Source: VXLM01 sp034421575
GTDB lineage: Bacteria; Chloroflexota; Dehalococcoidia; Lucifugimonadales; VXLM01
NCBI GenBank assembly: GCA_034421575.1
Contig: DAOUKG010000019.1
Location: 1 to 15,823, forward strand
Direction of reading: 5' to 3'
Length of the DNA stretch: 15,823 bases
Part shown: piece after piece, positions 1 to 5,360 of the stretch
Layout: the number at the start of each line of letters is the position of its first letter
Position numbering within the stretch: position 1 is the stretch's first letter
Made by a program: the position numbers and the translations under genes
The notes under the pieces: model-generated
Database searches by the model: none
Told to the model about the DNA's origin: nothing
Seen by the model: the letters and a program-made list of their open reading frames with translations, nothing else

Positions 1-1
1 C

Positions 2-103
2 AAGAGCCGCAATCGTGATGTGGTGCGCGTGAACTGGCGCTTCACCACCGAGGACGCACGCATCAGACTGAAGTCGCTCTACCCTTCAATACAATCCTGT
101 TGA
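2..103 (+). CDS. IS630-family transposase, C-terminal end only (cut by window edge)
   Basis: The open frame starting at base 2 reads KSRNRDVVRVNWRFTTEDAR and continues to SLYPSIQSC and a TGA stop at 101-103. The string NWRFTTEDAR followed by an (I)(R/K)LKSLYP-type ending is the usual tail of IS630/Tc1-like DDE transposases, which is the basis of the call. The DDE catalytic residues would lie off the left edge, so it cannot be said whether the gene is intact. No inverted repeat could be confirmed after the stop; the nearest structure is a hairpin at 145-168 (arms TCATTGCG and CGCAATGA, 8-nt loop). It marks the left side of a small accessory patch. Confidence 0.75.
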   Translation, partial: KSRNRDVVRVNWRFTTEDARIRLKSLYPSIQSC

Positions 104-324
104 ACCACTAGCCTTGTCTCGGAGATGTCAACACTCATTGGTTTTCATTGCGTCCATGGGCGCAATGATTGTGTCGCAAGTAGATAACCTGCGTTCAATT
201 GCACCCGTGGAAGCATTTAGACGATGTAGGCTCCTACTTCATGCGACTATGTGCGGCCAACTTTGTACTGCTCTTGTTGTAAACTTCTCTCCCGTGGCAA
301 TCCTTACTCAGTTGGAGGTGTGCT

Positions 325-798
325 ATGACGGATAACAATGATACCAAGTGCATGACTGACGATTGGTGTCGCAATTCGCCGGACATGGTCGCTCAGTCAG
401 CGCAGTACGTTGATACCAAGATGGTGGGTGTATTGGCCGCCGGCAGCGTCGTGATCGGGATAGCAGCTACTGCCGCTAGTGATAACCTCAAATCTAGCCC
501 TGAAGCCTTCCCTATGGATATAGCGGTTTTGTTCTATGTCGTCATTCTGGTGTCCGCTCTCGTCAGTCTAATACCAAGGGAATTCAGAGAGCCAACGAAT
601 CCAGAGGCCTTGAGAAAGTACTGGAAACATGACCCAAAGATCGTACGTGAGTGGCATAGTGATCTTGTTTTGAAGAGCTACCGACTCAACATATCGATAC
701 TCGAAAAGAAGGCCAAGATGCTAAACTGCGGTCTAGTCGCACTCGCAGGCGAGACCGTTGCAATTATTAGTTGGATGGCCCTTCAGACCCTCACCTAG
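325..798 (+). CDS. Small three-helix membrane protein, SLATT/Pycsar-effector-like
   Basis: This is a 157-residue protein. The ATG start is set by GGAGG at 314-318, six bases upstream. Three hydrophobic segments are visible at about residues 33-51, 65-84 and 132-153, with a charged soluble stretch between the second and third that is rich in Lys, Arg, Trp and His. The first helix is entered through YVDTKM, resembling the (A)D.K(A/M) entry motif of SLATT and PycTM-type 2TM effector proteins, and the second ends in IPR, also seen in that class. Those families are membrane-disrupting effectors of nucleotide-signal defence systems. The assignment here is by topology and motif likeness only. No cyclase, nucleotidyltransferase or SLOG gene is beside it, so any partner must be off-window or absent. 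Base composition is clearly more A+T-rich than the housekeeping genes, and it sits between a transposase tail and tRNA genes, which suggests horizontal acquisition. It could instead be an unrelated small membrane protein. Confidence 0.7.
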   Translation: MTDNNDTKCMTDDWCRNSPDMVAQSAQYVDTKMVGVLAAGSVVIGIAATAASDNLKSSPEAFPMDIAVLFYVVILVSALVSLIPREFREPTNPEALRKYWKHDPKIVREWHSDLVLKSYRLNISILEKKAKMLNCGLVALAGETVAIISWMALQTLT

Positions 799-962
799 TC
801 GTTTTCCGACTCGGTTCGCCACGTACCAGCCTCACCGTCACCAAAATCTGTGAGGCCCTTTTTGATTATGATGCTGGGATCGTCCACATCAACAGGTGGA
901 GGTCCTGGGTCTTCCTGTGTGGGTTCTGGTTGCGGCTGTTCGGGCCTTTCATTCTCGCCCAT
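795..962 (-). CDS. Small acidic proline-rich protein (55 aa), unknown function
   Basis: An ATG at 960-962 opens a 55-codon frame ending in TAG at 795-797, with AGAGG about six bases upstream of the start. The protein begins MGENERPEQPQPEPTQ, has a Pro/Glu/Gln-rich half, a PPPVDVDDPSIII segment, and an acidic polar tail ending in RTESEND. It has no membrane segment and no cysteine. It converges with the membrane-protein gene at 325-798 and the two stop regions overlap by four bases. The low-complexity acidic composition is unlike a random antisense frame, and it fills what would otherwise be empty space. I do not recognise a family. It may be a true small protein or a chance frame. Confidence 0.45.
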   Translation of the reverse strand: MGENERPEQPQPEPTQEDPGPPPVDVDDPSIIIKKGLTDFGDGEAGTWRTESEND

Positions 963-1003
963 CAGAAACCTCTGCCGTAGTGAAGATTAGAGATAATAGG
1001 GAG

Positions 1004-1080
1004 TGGTAGCGCATACGGGATTCGAACCCGTGATCTCCGCCTTGAGAGGGCGGTGTCCTAGGCCGCTAGACGAATGCGCC
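1004..1080 (-). tRNA. tRNA-Glu (anticodon CTC)
   Basis: Read on the minus strand the cloverleaf starts GGCGCATTCGTCTAGCGG. The acceptor arm GGCGCAT pairs with ATGCGCT (one G-U at the end). The anticodon stem CCGCC/GGCGG encloses CTCTCAA, giving anticodon CTC for GAG codons. The T-arm has the usual GTTCGAATC. The 3' CCA is encoded (complement at 1004-1006), discriminator base A. Confidence 0.95.
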
Positions 1081-1093
1081 ACGCTCATCGGCC

Positions 1094-1167
1094 TGGCTGG
1101 GGATAGAGGATTCGAACCTCTGCTTACAGATCCAGAGTCTGTCGTCCTACCACTAGACGAATCCCCA
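1094..1167 (-). tRNA. tRNA-Gln (anticodon CTG)
   Basis: On the minus strand the gene runs TGGGGATTCGTCTAGTGG onward. TGGGGAT pairs with ATCCCCA, followed by discriminator G and an encoded CCA. The anticodon stem ACAGA/TCTGT encloses CTCTGGA, anticodon CTG, which reads CAG codons. It lies 13 bases upstream of tRNA-Glu in the same direction, so the pair is probably one transcript. Confidence 0.95.
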
Positions 1168-1202
1168 ACTTAGTCCAAATAATACCATAATGGTCAAGAG
1201 CG

Positions 1203-1247
1203 TTCAACCGGATTCGAACCCCCAGAATCCCCCACCTACTACCAATT
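1203..1247 (-). pseudogene. Possible decayed tRNA fragment
   Basis: On the minus strand a D-arm-like CAATTGGTAG is followed by a T-arm-like GGGGGTTCGAATCCGG. The distance between the invariant GG and TTC is about a dozen bases too short for a cloverleaf, and only two base pairs of the T stem would form. It resembles a tRNA that has lost its anticodon arm. It may also be a chance match to the TTCGAATCC consensus. Confidence 0.3.
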
Positions 1248-1270
1248 GGGTGTGATGAGGCCCTATTCTC

Positions 1271-1314
1271 GACTGACTGGGCTTTCTGGATTCCGGCCAC
1301 GCCGGAATGACGGG
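1271..1314. repeat. Dispersed hairpin repeat (GGATTCCGG...CCGGAATGACGG type), copy 1
   Basis: The core GGGCTTTCTGGATTCCGGCC is followed by GCCGGAATGACGGG. The arms ATTCCGGC and GCCGGAAT face each other across a short spacer. A near-identical copy lies at 14251-14295, and related hairpins lie at 5281-5308 and 7509-7533. It abuts the truncation point of the IS1380 transposase start. Confidence 0.85.
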
Positions 1315-1315
1315 G

Positions 1316-1507
1316 GTTCAGCAATACCAGCGAGTTGACCATCTGGCTGTCCGTCCAGCCCTGGCCCAACTCCCGCAGTCCCACGTGGCGCTCAACCGAT
1401 GACCTCAACCCCGCTGTGTGCGCCAACTCCAAGTACGTCGCCAGGCCCGACAGCGCCGTCACACCCGTCGAACTCTTCTCCCGGGCATACTGGAACGGCA
1501 ACCCCAT
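1316..1507 (-). pseudogene. IS1380-family transposase, N-terminal fragment
   Basis: From an ATG at 1505-1507 the frame reads MGLPFQYAREKSS and, further on, SGLATYLELAHTAGL and GWTDSQMVNSLVLLN. This series matches the start of IS1380-family transposases, where an MVNSLVLLN string normally continues into an AGGE/D region and the DDE core. Here family likeness stops at residue 64, and the next bases are the dispersed hairpin repeat, after which nothing transposase-like follows. About 64 residues of a protein normally above 400 remain. It cannot be functional. Confidence 0.75.
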
Positions 1508-1523
1508 GCTTCATAATAGGCGC

Positions 1524-1593
1524 ACCTCGTTGGTGATGGTTTGTCTGTTCGCCAAAACATCGCAGCCGATGTCACGTCGGGCTCCAACGAGGT
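1524..1593. repeat. Inverted repeat upstream of the IS1380 remnant
   Basis: ACCTCGTTGG at 1524-1533 and CCAACGAGGT at 1584-1593 are a perfect 10-bp inverted pair 50 bases apart, in the leader of the truncated transposase. It may be a regulatory structure or left-end sequence of the original insertion element. The rest of 1594-1766 shows no gene. Confidence 0.5.
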
Positions 1594-1766
1594 CTATTTG
1601 TTCTTCAGGTGGGAAATCCAGGGACCCTGTCGCCCTTGACAACTGCGGCCCTGATACGTTGAGATTGTGACCGCTTGTCTTCAACCTCCAATGTCGACGA
1701 CCACCATTGGTTCTTCATATCGAGGGGAAAGCAAGCTACTACGTTAATAGGAGTAGGGCCAAATAG

Positions 1767-2810
1767 ATGACGAAGAAAATCATGTTCATGGGTGCGGGCG
1801 CCATCGGCGGTACGCTCGCGGGCTATCTTTCGAAGGCAGGGCGTGACGTAACTGTCGTAGACGCTTGGCCCGCTCATATCGACAAGATCAAGTCGGACGG
1901 TCTGACCGTCACCACAATGGAGGGCACCTTCACCGCCCACCCTGAGGCGATGCACATCGGTGAGCTTTCGGCGACGACGAACCGGTACGACGCGATCTTC
2001 GTCTCGGTCAAGTCCTATGACACGGCCTGGGTGACCACGCTCGTGGAGCCCCACCTTGCGCCGGGAGGGGTGATCGTGTCGGCGCAGAACGGCATCAACG
2101 AGGACATCATCGCAGGAATCGTGGGATGGGACCGTGTCATCGGGTGCGTGGTCACAATCGGCGCGACGACCGTTGGTCCTGGGCATGTGGAACGGACCAG
2201 CAAGGAGAGGGGCAGGCGGTCCTTCGCTCTGGGCGACCCCACCAACGTGAACTCACCTCGTCTCGACATGCTGGGCGAGATACTCGAGGACTGCGGCGAG
2301 GTTGCGACCACGACCAACCTGCTGGGAGAACGGTGGGCGAAGATCGTCACGAACAGCATGGCGAACTCGGTCTGCGGCATAACAGGACAGTCATCGGCAG
2401 GCATGAGGTTGAATCCGGTGACCCTCGATCTGTCCATGCTGCTCGCCGCCGAAGTCGTAGCGGTTGGGACGGCGCACGGGGTGGCAATCGAGAAGATTGG
2501 CTCCGTACCCGCCCTGGACTTCGTCGCGGCGCGCACCGACCCCGCCGTCCGTGCGGAGGTCGCCCGCAAGTTGGCGGAGGACGCCCACAAGATCGGCACC
2601 GGGCGCCCATCTCTAGCCCAAGACCTCGCCAAGGGTCGGCGGACGGAAATCGACTACCTCAACGGCTACGTCATTCGGAAGGGCAAAGAGGCAGGCGTCC
2701 GAACAACTTTCAATGAGGCCATAGTCGAACTAACGGATAAAGTCGAGTCGGGCGTGCTTCAACCCATGGTCGATAATATCTGGCTGGTGATGGACTACCC
2801 GCCGGAATAG
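1767..2810 (+). CDS. Ketopantoate reductase family (ApbA/PanE-like) NAD(P)-dependent oxidoreductase
   Basis: The protein is 347 residues. An N-terminal Rossmann fold is shown by GAGAIGG at 9-15. VSVKSYDT (79-86) and SAQNGI (105-110) match positions conserved in 2-dehydropantoate 2-reductases. The C-terminal helical domain carries ERWAKIVTNSMAN (188-200), in which Lys192 corresponds to the catalytic lysine, and a late RRTEIDYLNG motif. Canonical PanE makes pantoate with NADPH for coenzyme A synthesis. This family is large and many members act on other 2-oxo acids, and the protein is longer than the typical PanE of about 300 residues, so the substrate is uncertain. GGAG lies about 12 bases before the ATG. 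The next gene starts 26 bases after its stop, so they are probably co-transcribed. Confidence 0.88.
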   Translation: MTKKIMFMGAGAIGGTLAGYLSKAGRDVTVVDAWPAHIDKIKSDGLTVTTMEGTFTAHPEAMHIGELSATTNRYDAIFVSVKSYDTAWVTTLVEPHLAPGGVIVSAQNGINEDIIAGIVGWDRVIGCVVTIGATTVGPGHVERTSKERGRRSFALGDPTNVNSPRLDMLGEILEDCGEVATTTNLLGERWAKIVTNSMANSVCGITGQSSAGMRLNPVTLDLSMLLAAEVVAVGTAHGVAIEKIGSVPALDFVAARTDPAVRAEVARKLAEDAHKIGTGRPSLAQDLAKGRRTEIDYLNGYVIRKGKEAGVRTTFNEAIVELTDKVESGVLQPMVDNIWLVMDYPPE

Positions 2811-2836
2811 ACAGCCTTGTTCGAGTCGAGGGGAAC

Positions 2837-3799
2837 GTGAGTGTATACAAGGATGCCAGAGACGCGGGTGGCAGGTACCTGCTCCGCCAACTAGGTGACG
2901 ACGGGAGTTTCGGTGACGGCACCGTAGGCGAATACTACAAGGTGCCCGCCGCCCTGCAGGTCTGCGGCGAGACGAATGCCGCGAACCGCCTGTGCGACTG
3001 GATACGCAAGAACGGCATGGGGTCCGACGGCGACTTCGGGCCGCGCACCGACTTCACGTCCGATTATTTCTATGCCTACTTCAACATCTGGGTTATCCTC
3101 GGCGCTCAGCGGCTTGGGCAGTTCGATCTTGTCCAGCGCGGGATGGACTTCCTGATGGACTTCTACGACGAGGGGAGCGGCGGGTTCTATTCGAGCCGTA
3201 CCGAGCGGAGTCCAACGACCAAGCAGGACCTGTGGGTGGTAAGCGGATGCGGGCAGGCCGCCCTGTATGCTAGCCGCCTCGACGTTGCGAGGGGCGTGGG
3301 CAGGTGGATGCAGCGGATGATGGACGAGCAGCCGAACTATCCGGAGGTCATCTACACCGTCATGACGCCGGGCGGCGGTCTGGTCACCGATGTTGACCCG
3401 TCGGACCCGATCCGGTACGTACTCGTGAACGCCGAGGAGGGCGACCAGTACTTCTTCCATCCCGGCATTGCGGGCGGCTTTCTTGCACGGCTCTACCAGT
3501 CCACCGGCGAGGCGCAGTGGCTGGACCTCGCCAAGCGGTACATGCTCTTTGCGGAGACCGCGACCGACAACCTCTTGAGGCTGCTCCGCGCGGGGAAGGT
3601 CGCCTGGGCTTCGTCGGTGCTCTACACCCTCACGGGGGAGCAGAGGTACCGGGACATGGCGATCAAGATTGGGAACAACATCGTCGAGCAGCAGTCATCC
3701 GAAGGCTGGTGGGCATCCGTCGGAACTGAAGGTCCCAGCAACGACGCCACCGCGGAGATGGTCGTCTGGCTCGACGAGGTCTACCAGGCGTTGGGCTAG
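2837..3799 (+). CDS. Alpha/alpha-toroid protein (terpenoid-cyclase/six-hairpin-glycosidase-like fold)
   Basis: This is a 320-residue protein with a GTG start and GAGGGG four bases upstream. It has repeated pairs of amphipathic helices with Gly- and aromatic-rich turns (YLLRQLGDDGSFGDG, MDFLMDFYDEGSGGFYSS, FFHPGIAGGFLARLYQSTG, SSEGWWAS). This pattern is typical of helical toroids of the prenyltransferase/squalene-cyclase and six-hairpin glycosidase clans. No DXDD cyclase motif stands out, and no signal peptide is visible, so a cytoplasmic location is likely. The tail carries a WLDEVYQAL helix. The neighbouring reductase suggests small-molecule metabolism, but no specific reaction can be assigned. 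Confidence 0.75.
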   Translation: MSVYKDARDAGGRYLLRQLGDDGSFGDGTVGEYYKVPAALQVCGETNAANRLCDWIRKNGMGSDGDFGPRTDFTSDYFYAYFNIWVILGAQRLGQFDLVQRGMDFLMDFYDEGSGGFYSSRTERSPTTKQDLWVVSGCGQAALYASRLDVARGVGRWMQRMMDEQPNYPEVIYTVMTPGGGLVTDVDPSDPIRYVLVNAEEGDQYFFHPGIAGGFLARLYQSTGEAQWLDLAKRYMLFAETATDNLLRLLRAGKVAWASSVLYTLTGEQRYRDMAIKIGNNIVEQQSSEGWWASVGTEGPSNDATAEMVVWLDEVYQALG

Positions 3800-3812
3800 A
3801 AATCCTGCAAGA

Positions 3813-3879
3813 CCGTTCGTGGTGAGCTTGTCGAACCACAATTCACGACCCTGCCCTGCGACGGGCTCAGGGTGAACGG
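3813..3879. repeat. Dispersed inverted repeat between convergent genes
   Basis: CCGTTCGTGGTGAGCTTGTC begins the unit and GGCTCAGGGTGAACGG closes it, with matching ends CCGTTC/GAACGG. An inner GTGGT...ACCAC stem lies at the left. This looks like the gacaagctcagggtgaacgg-type dispersed repeat common in many environmental genomes. It fills the gap between the convergent toroid and mrp genes and could act as a two-way terminator, though no T-run follows. Confidence 0.65.
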
Positions 3880-3898
3880 AGTCCCCTTCGCCCCCGCG

Positions 3899-4753
3899 TC
3901 AGGCCGCTAGGCTGCTGATCGCCTCTTCCATCGATTGAGCGATTTGGCGGTACTCGTCGCGGACGGCCTTGCTGGTGAGCACGGTCGGGCGGGAAACGTC
4001 CTTGTAGTCTGCCCGCATCTCGGTCCTACCGAGGAAGGCGAGATCAAGTTCCTGTGCCAGCTCCTCACCCGCGCCGGAACCGAAGATGTCGCCGGAGAAG
4101 TTCTCCACGACACCGAGAACATCCACACGCATCGTCTTGATCATGTTGATGGAGCGTGTCGCGTCAACCTTGGCCAGGTCCTGCGGAGTGGTGACGACGA
4201 CGAAGCCGTCGATGGTCAGCGCCTGCATGATCGTGAGCGGGGCGTCCGAGGTCCCGGGAGGCAGGTCCATGATGAGGTAGTCGAGCGATCCCCAGATGGT
4301 CGTTTGCAGGATCTGGTTGATGGCGTTGTGAATCATGGGGCCGCGCCAGATGGTTGCCTCGTTCTCGTTCTGCTGGAAAAATCCCATCGACATGACGCTC
4401 ACGCCGAACTGCTCCGGCGGGATCATGCGGTTGGTCTCGCCGACTGTTGGCGGCTCCGCGACGCGCATGGCACGGATCACATTCGGGCAGTCGATGTCGA
4501 CATCGAGGATGCCGACCTTCGCGCCCTGCTGGGCGAGCGTGACGGCGAGGTTCACGGCGACCGTGGTCTTGCCGACGCCGCCCTTGCCGCTGTAGACGCC
4601 GATCTTGTGCGTGATCTCAGACAGGCTGTCGGCAATGGCCTTCTTCTGCTCGAACTGGCGCTTCATCGCCTCGATACGAGCGCGCGCCTGGGCAGCCTGG
4701 TTGGCATCGGGCGGGCCTCCGCCGTGGCTGTGCCCTTGATGGGACTGGGTCAT
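3899..4753 (-). CDS. mrp: Mrp/NBP35/ApbC-family iron-sulfur carrier ATPase lacking the CxxC motif
   Basis: The protein is 284 residues and belongs to the MinD-like deviant Walker family that holds and delivers Fe-S clusters to apoproteins. A His-rich N-terminus (SHQGHSHGGG, 4-13) is followed by a short charged helix, the deviant Walker A GKGGVGKT at 56-63, a switch region DVDIDCPN at 84-91, and Walker B DLPPGTSDAPLT at 163-174. In canonical members GVVENxS leads into an FxCPxCG cluster-binding pair. Here the protein goes straight from GVVENFSGDIFGSG (214-227) onward, and Cys89 is the only cysteine. The usual N-terminal MIP18 domain is absent but is supplied as a separate gene (sufT) just upstream in the same direction. 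The ATG is preceded by CAGGAG about nine bases away. Confidence 0.9.
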   Translation of the reverse strand: MTQSHQGHSHGGGPPDANQAAQARARIEAMKRQFEQKKAIADSLSEITHKIGVYSGKGGVGKTTVAVNLAVTLAQQGAKVGILDVDIDCPNVIRAMRVAEPPTVGETNRMIPPEQFGVSVMSMGFFQQNENEATIWRGPMIHNAINQILQTTIWGSLDYLIMDLPPGTSDAPLTIMQALTIDGFVVVTTPQDLAKVDATRSINMIKTMRVDVLGVVENFSGDIFGSGAGEELAQELDLAFLGRTEMRADYKDVSRPTVLTSKAVRDEYRQIAQSMEEAISSLAA

Positions 4754-4780
4754 TTGGAAATTCTCCTGTCTCTGACAGTC

Positions 4781-4808
4781 GTAGAGACGCCATGAGAGGC
4801 GTCTCTAC
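4781..4808. terminator. Strong intercistronic hairpin between sufT and mrp
   Basis: GTAGAGACGCC (4781-4791) and GGCGTCTCTAC (4798-4808) form a perfect 11-bp stem with a 6-base loop. It lies after the sufT stop and before the mrp start on the minus strand. There is no clear U-run, so partial termination, RNA stabilisation or simply a dispersed repeat are all possible. Confidence 0.55.
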
Positions 4809-4844
4809 AAATCAATTCTACCTTTCGATTGATCTGGATTACGT

Positions 4845-5162
4845 TCAATCGAGACCGAGTTGGAGCTTGCCGTCCTCGGTGATGAGGTCCGGGCTCCAGG
4901 GCGGGTCGAACACCATCTCGACGTTCACGTCCTCGACGGCGTCAATTTCGGCGATGCGCCACTCGGCCTGCTGGGCGATGTACGGCCCCATGCCGCATCC
5001 GGGGAAAGTCAGGGTCATCTTCACGTCGACCGTCCCGTCCTCTACCTCGCAGTTGTACACTAATCCGAGGTCGACAATGTTGACCGGGATCTCCGGGTCA
5101 TAGACGTCCTTCAGGGCCTCGATGATCTCATCTTTGGTTACGGTCGCGGCTGCTTCAGCCAT
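4845..5162 (-). CDS. sufT: SufT/MIP18-family iron-sulfur assembly factor (DUF59)
   Basis: This is a 105-residue single-domain protein. It shows the family signature DPEIPVNIVDLGLVY at 22-36 and PGCGMGP at 54-60 with the conserved Cys56, matching SufT-type rather than PaaD-type members. The family helps mature Fe-S proteins. It ends FDPPWSPDLITEDGK, a usual C-terminal motif. The ATG start has GGGAGG six bases upstream and a good sigma-70 promoter behind it. mrp follows after 91 bases in the same direction, so the two supply as separate polypeptides what many bacteria encode as one Mrp with an N-terminal MIP18 domain. Confidence 0.9.
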   Translation of the reverse strand: MAEAAATVTKDEIIEALKDVYDPEIPVNIVDLGLVYNCEVEDGTVDVKMTLTFPGCGMGPYIAQQAEWRIAEIDAVEDVNVEMVFDPPWSPDLITEDGKLQLGLD

Positions 5163-5192
5163 CTTCTTCCTCCCAGTGGGGGTATCGATTCA

Positions 5193-5221
5193 ATTGTAGT
5201 GTGACGCCAATATGCCGTCAA
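5193..5221 (-). promoter_or_regulatory. Sigma-70 promoter of sufT-mrp
   Basis: On the minus strand TTGACG (complement at 5216-5221) and TACAAT (complement at 5193-5198) are separated by exactly 17 bases. This lies about 31 bases before the sufT start. The MITE at 5238-5351 begins 16 bases upstream of the -35 box. Confidence 0.75.
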
Positions 5222-5229
5222 ATGAATTG

Positions 5230-5359
5230 GGGTTCCCGTGAATGTTCAGTTTTGGTGAGACCAAACACTCCCCTCCCCTGTGGATACCCGCTTTCGCGGG
5301 TATGACGGCGCTGTGCATAGAGAGGGTTTCGCACCGAGTCTGAACAGTTACGGGTTCCC
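5230..5359. mobile_element. IS66-type MITE no. 1 with its 8-bp target duplication
   Basis: The element proper is 5238-5351 (114 bp). The left end reads GTGAATGTTCAG (5238-5249) and the complement of the right end reads GTAACTGTTCAG (5340-5351). Similarity continues inward through TTTTGGTGAGACC versus ACTCGGTGCGAAACC. GGGTTCCC is directly repeated at 5230-5237 and 5352-5359. GTAA tips and 8-bp duplications are the known pattern of IS66-family insertions. The interior is a hairpin, ATACCCGC/GCGGGTAT (5284-5303), followed by ATGACGG. It encodes nothing. It sits one base past the uvrB stop and just upstream of the sufT promoter. Confidence 0.85.
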
Positions 5360-5360
5360 G

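Noticed and set aside
114..335. 73-residue frame before the membrane protein
   Set aside because: No ribosome site fits, composition is not protein-like, and it overlaps the strong start at 325.
3935..4795. 286-residue plus-strand frame opposite mrp
   Set aside because: It is the antisense shadow of a well-supported gene in high-G+C DNA, full of Asp/Val/His/Arg runs.
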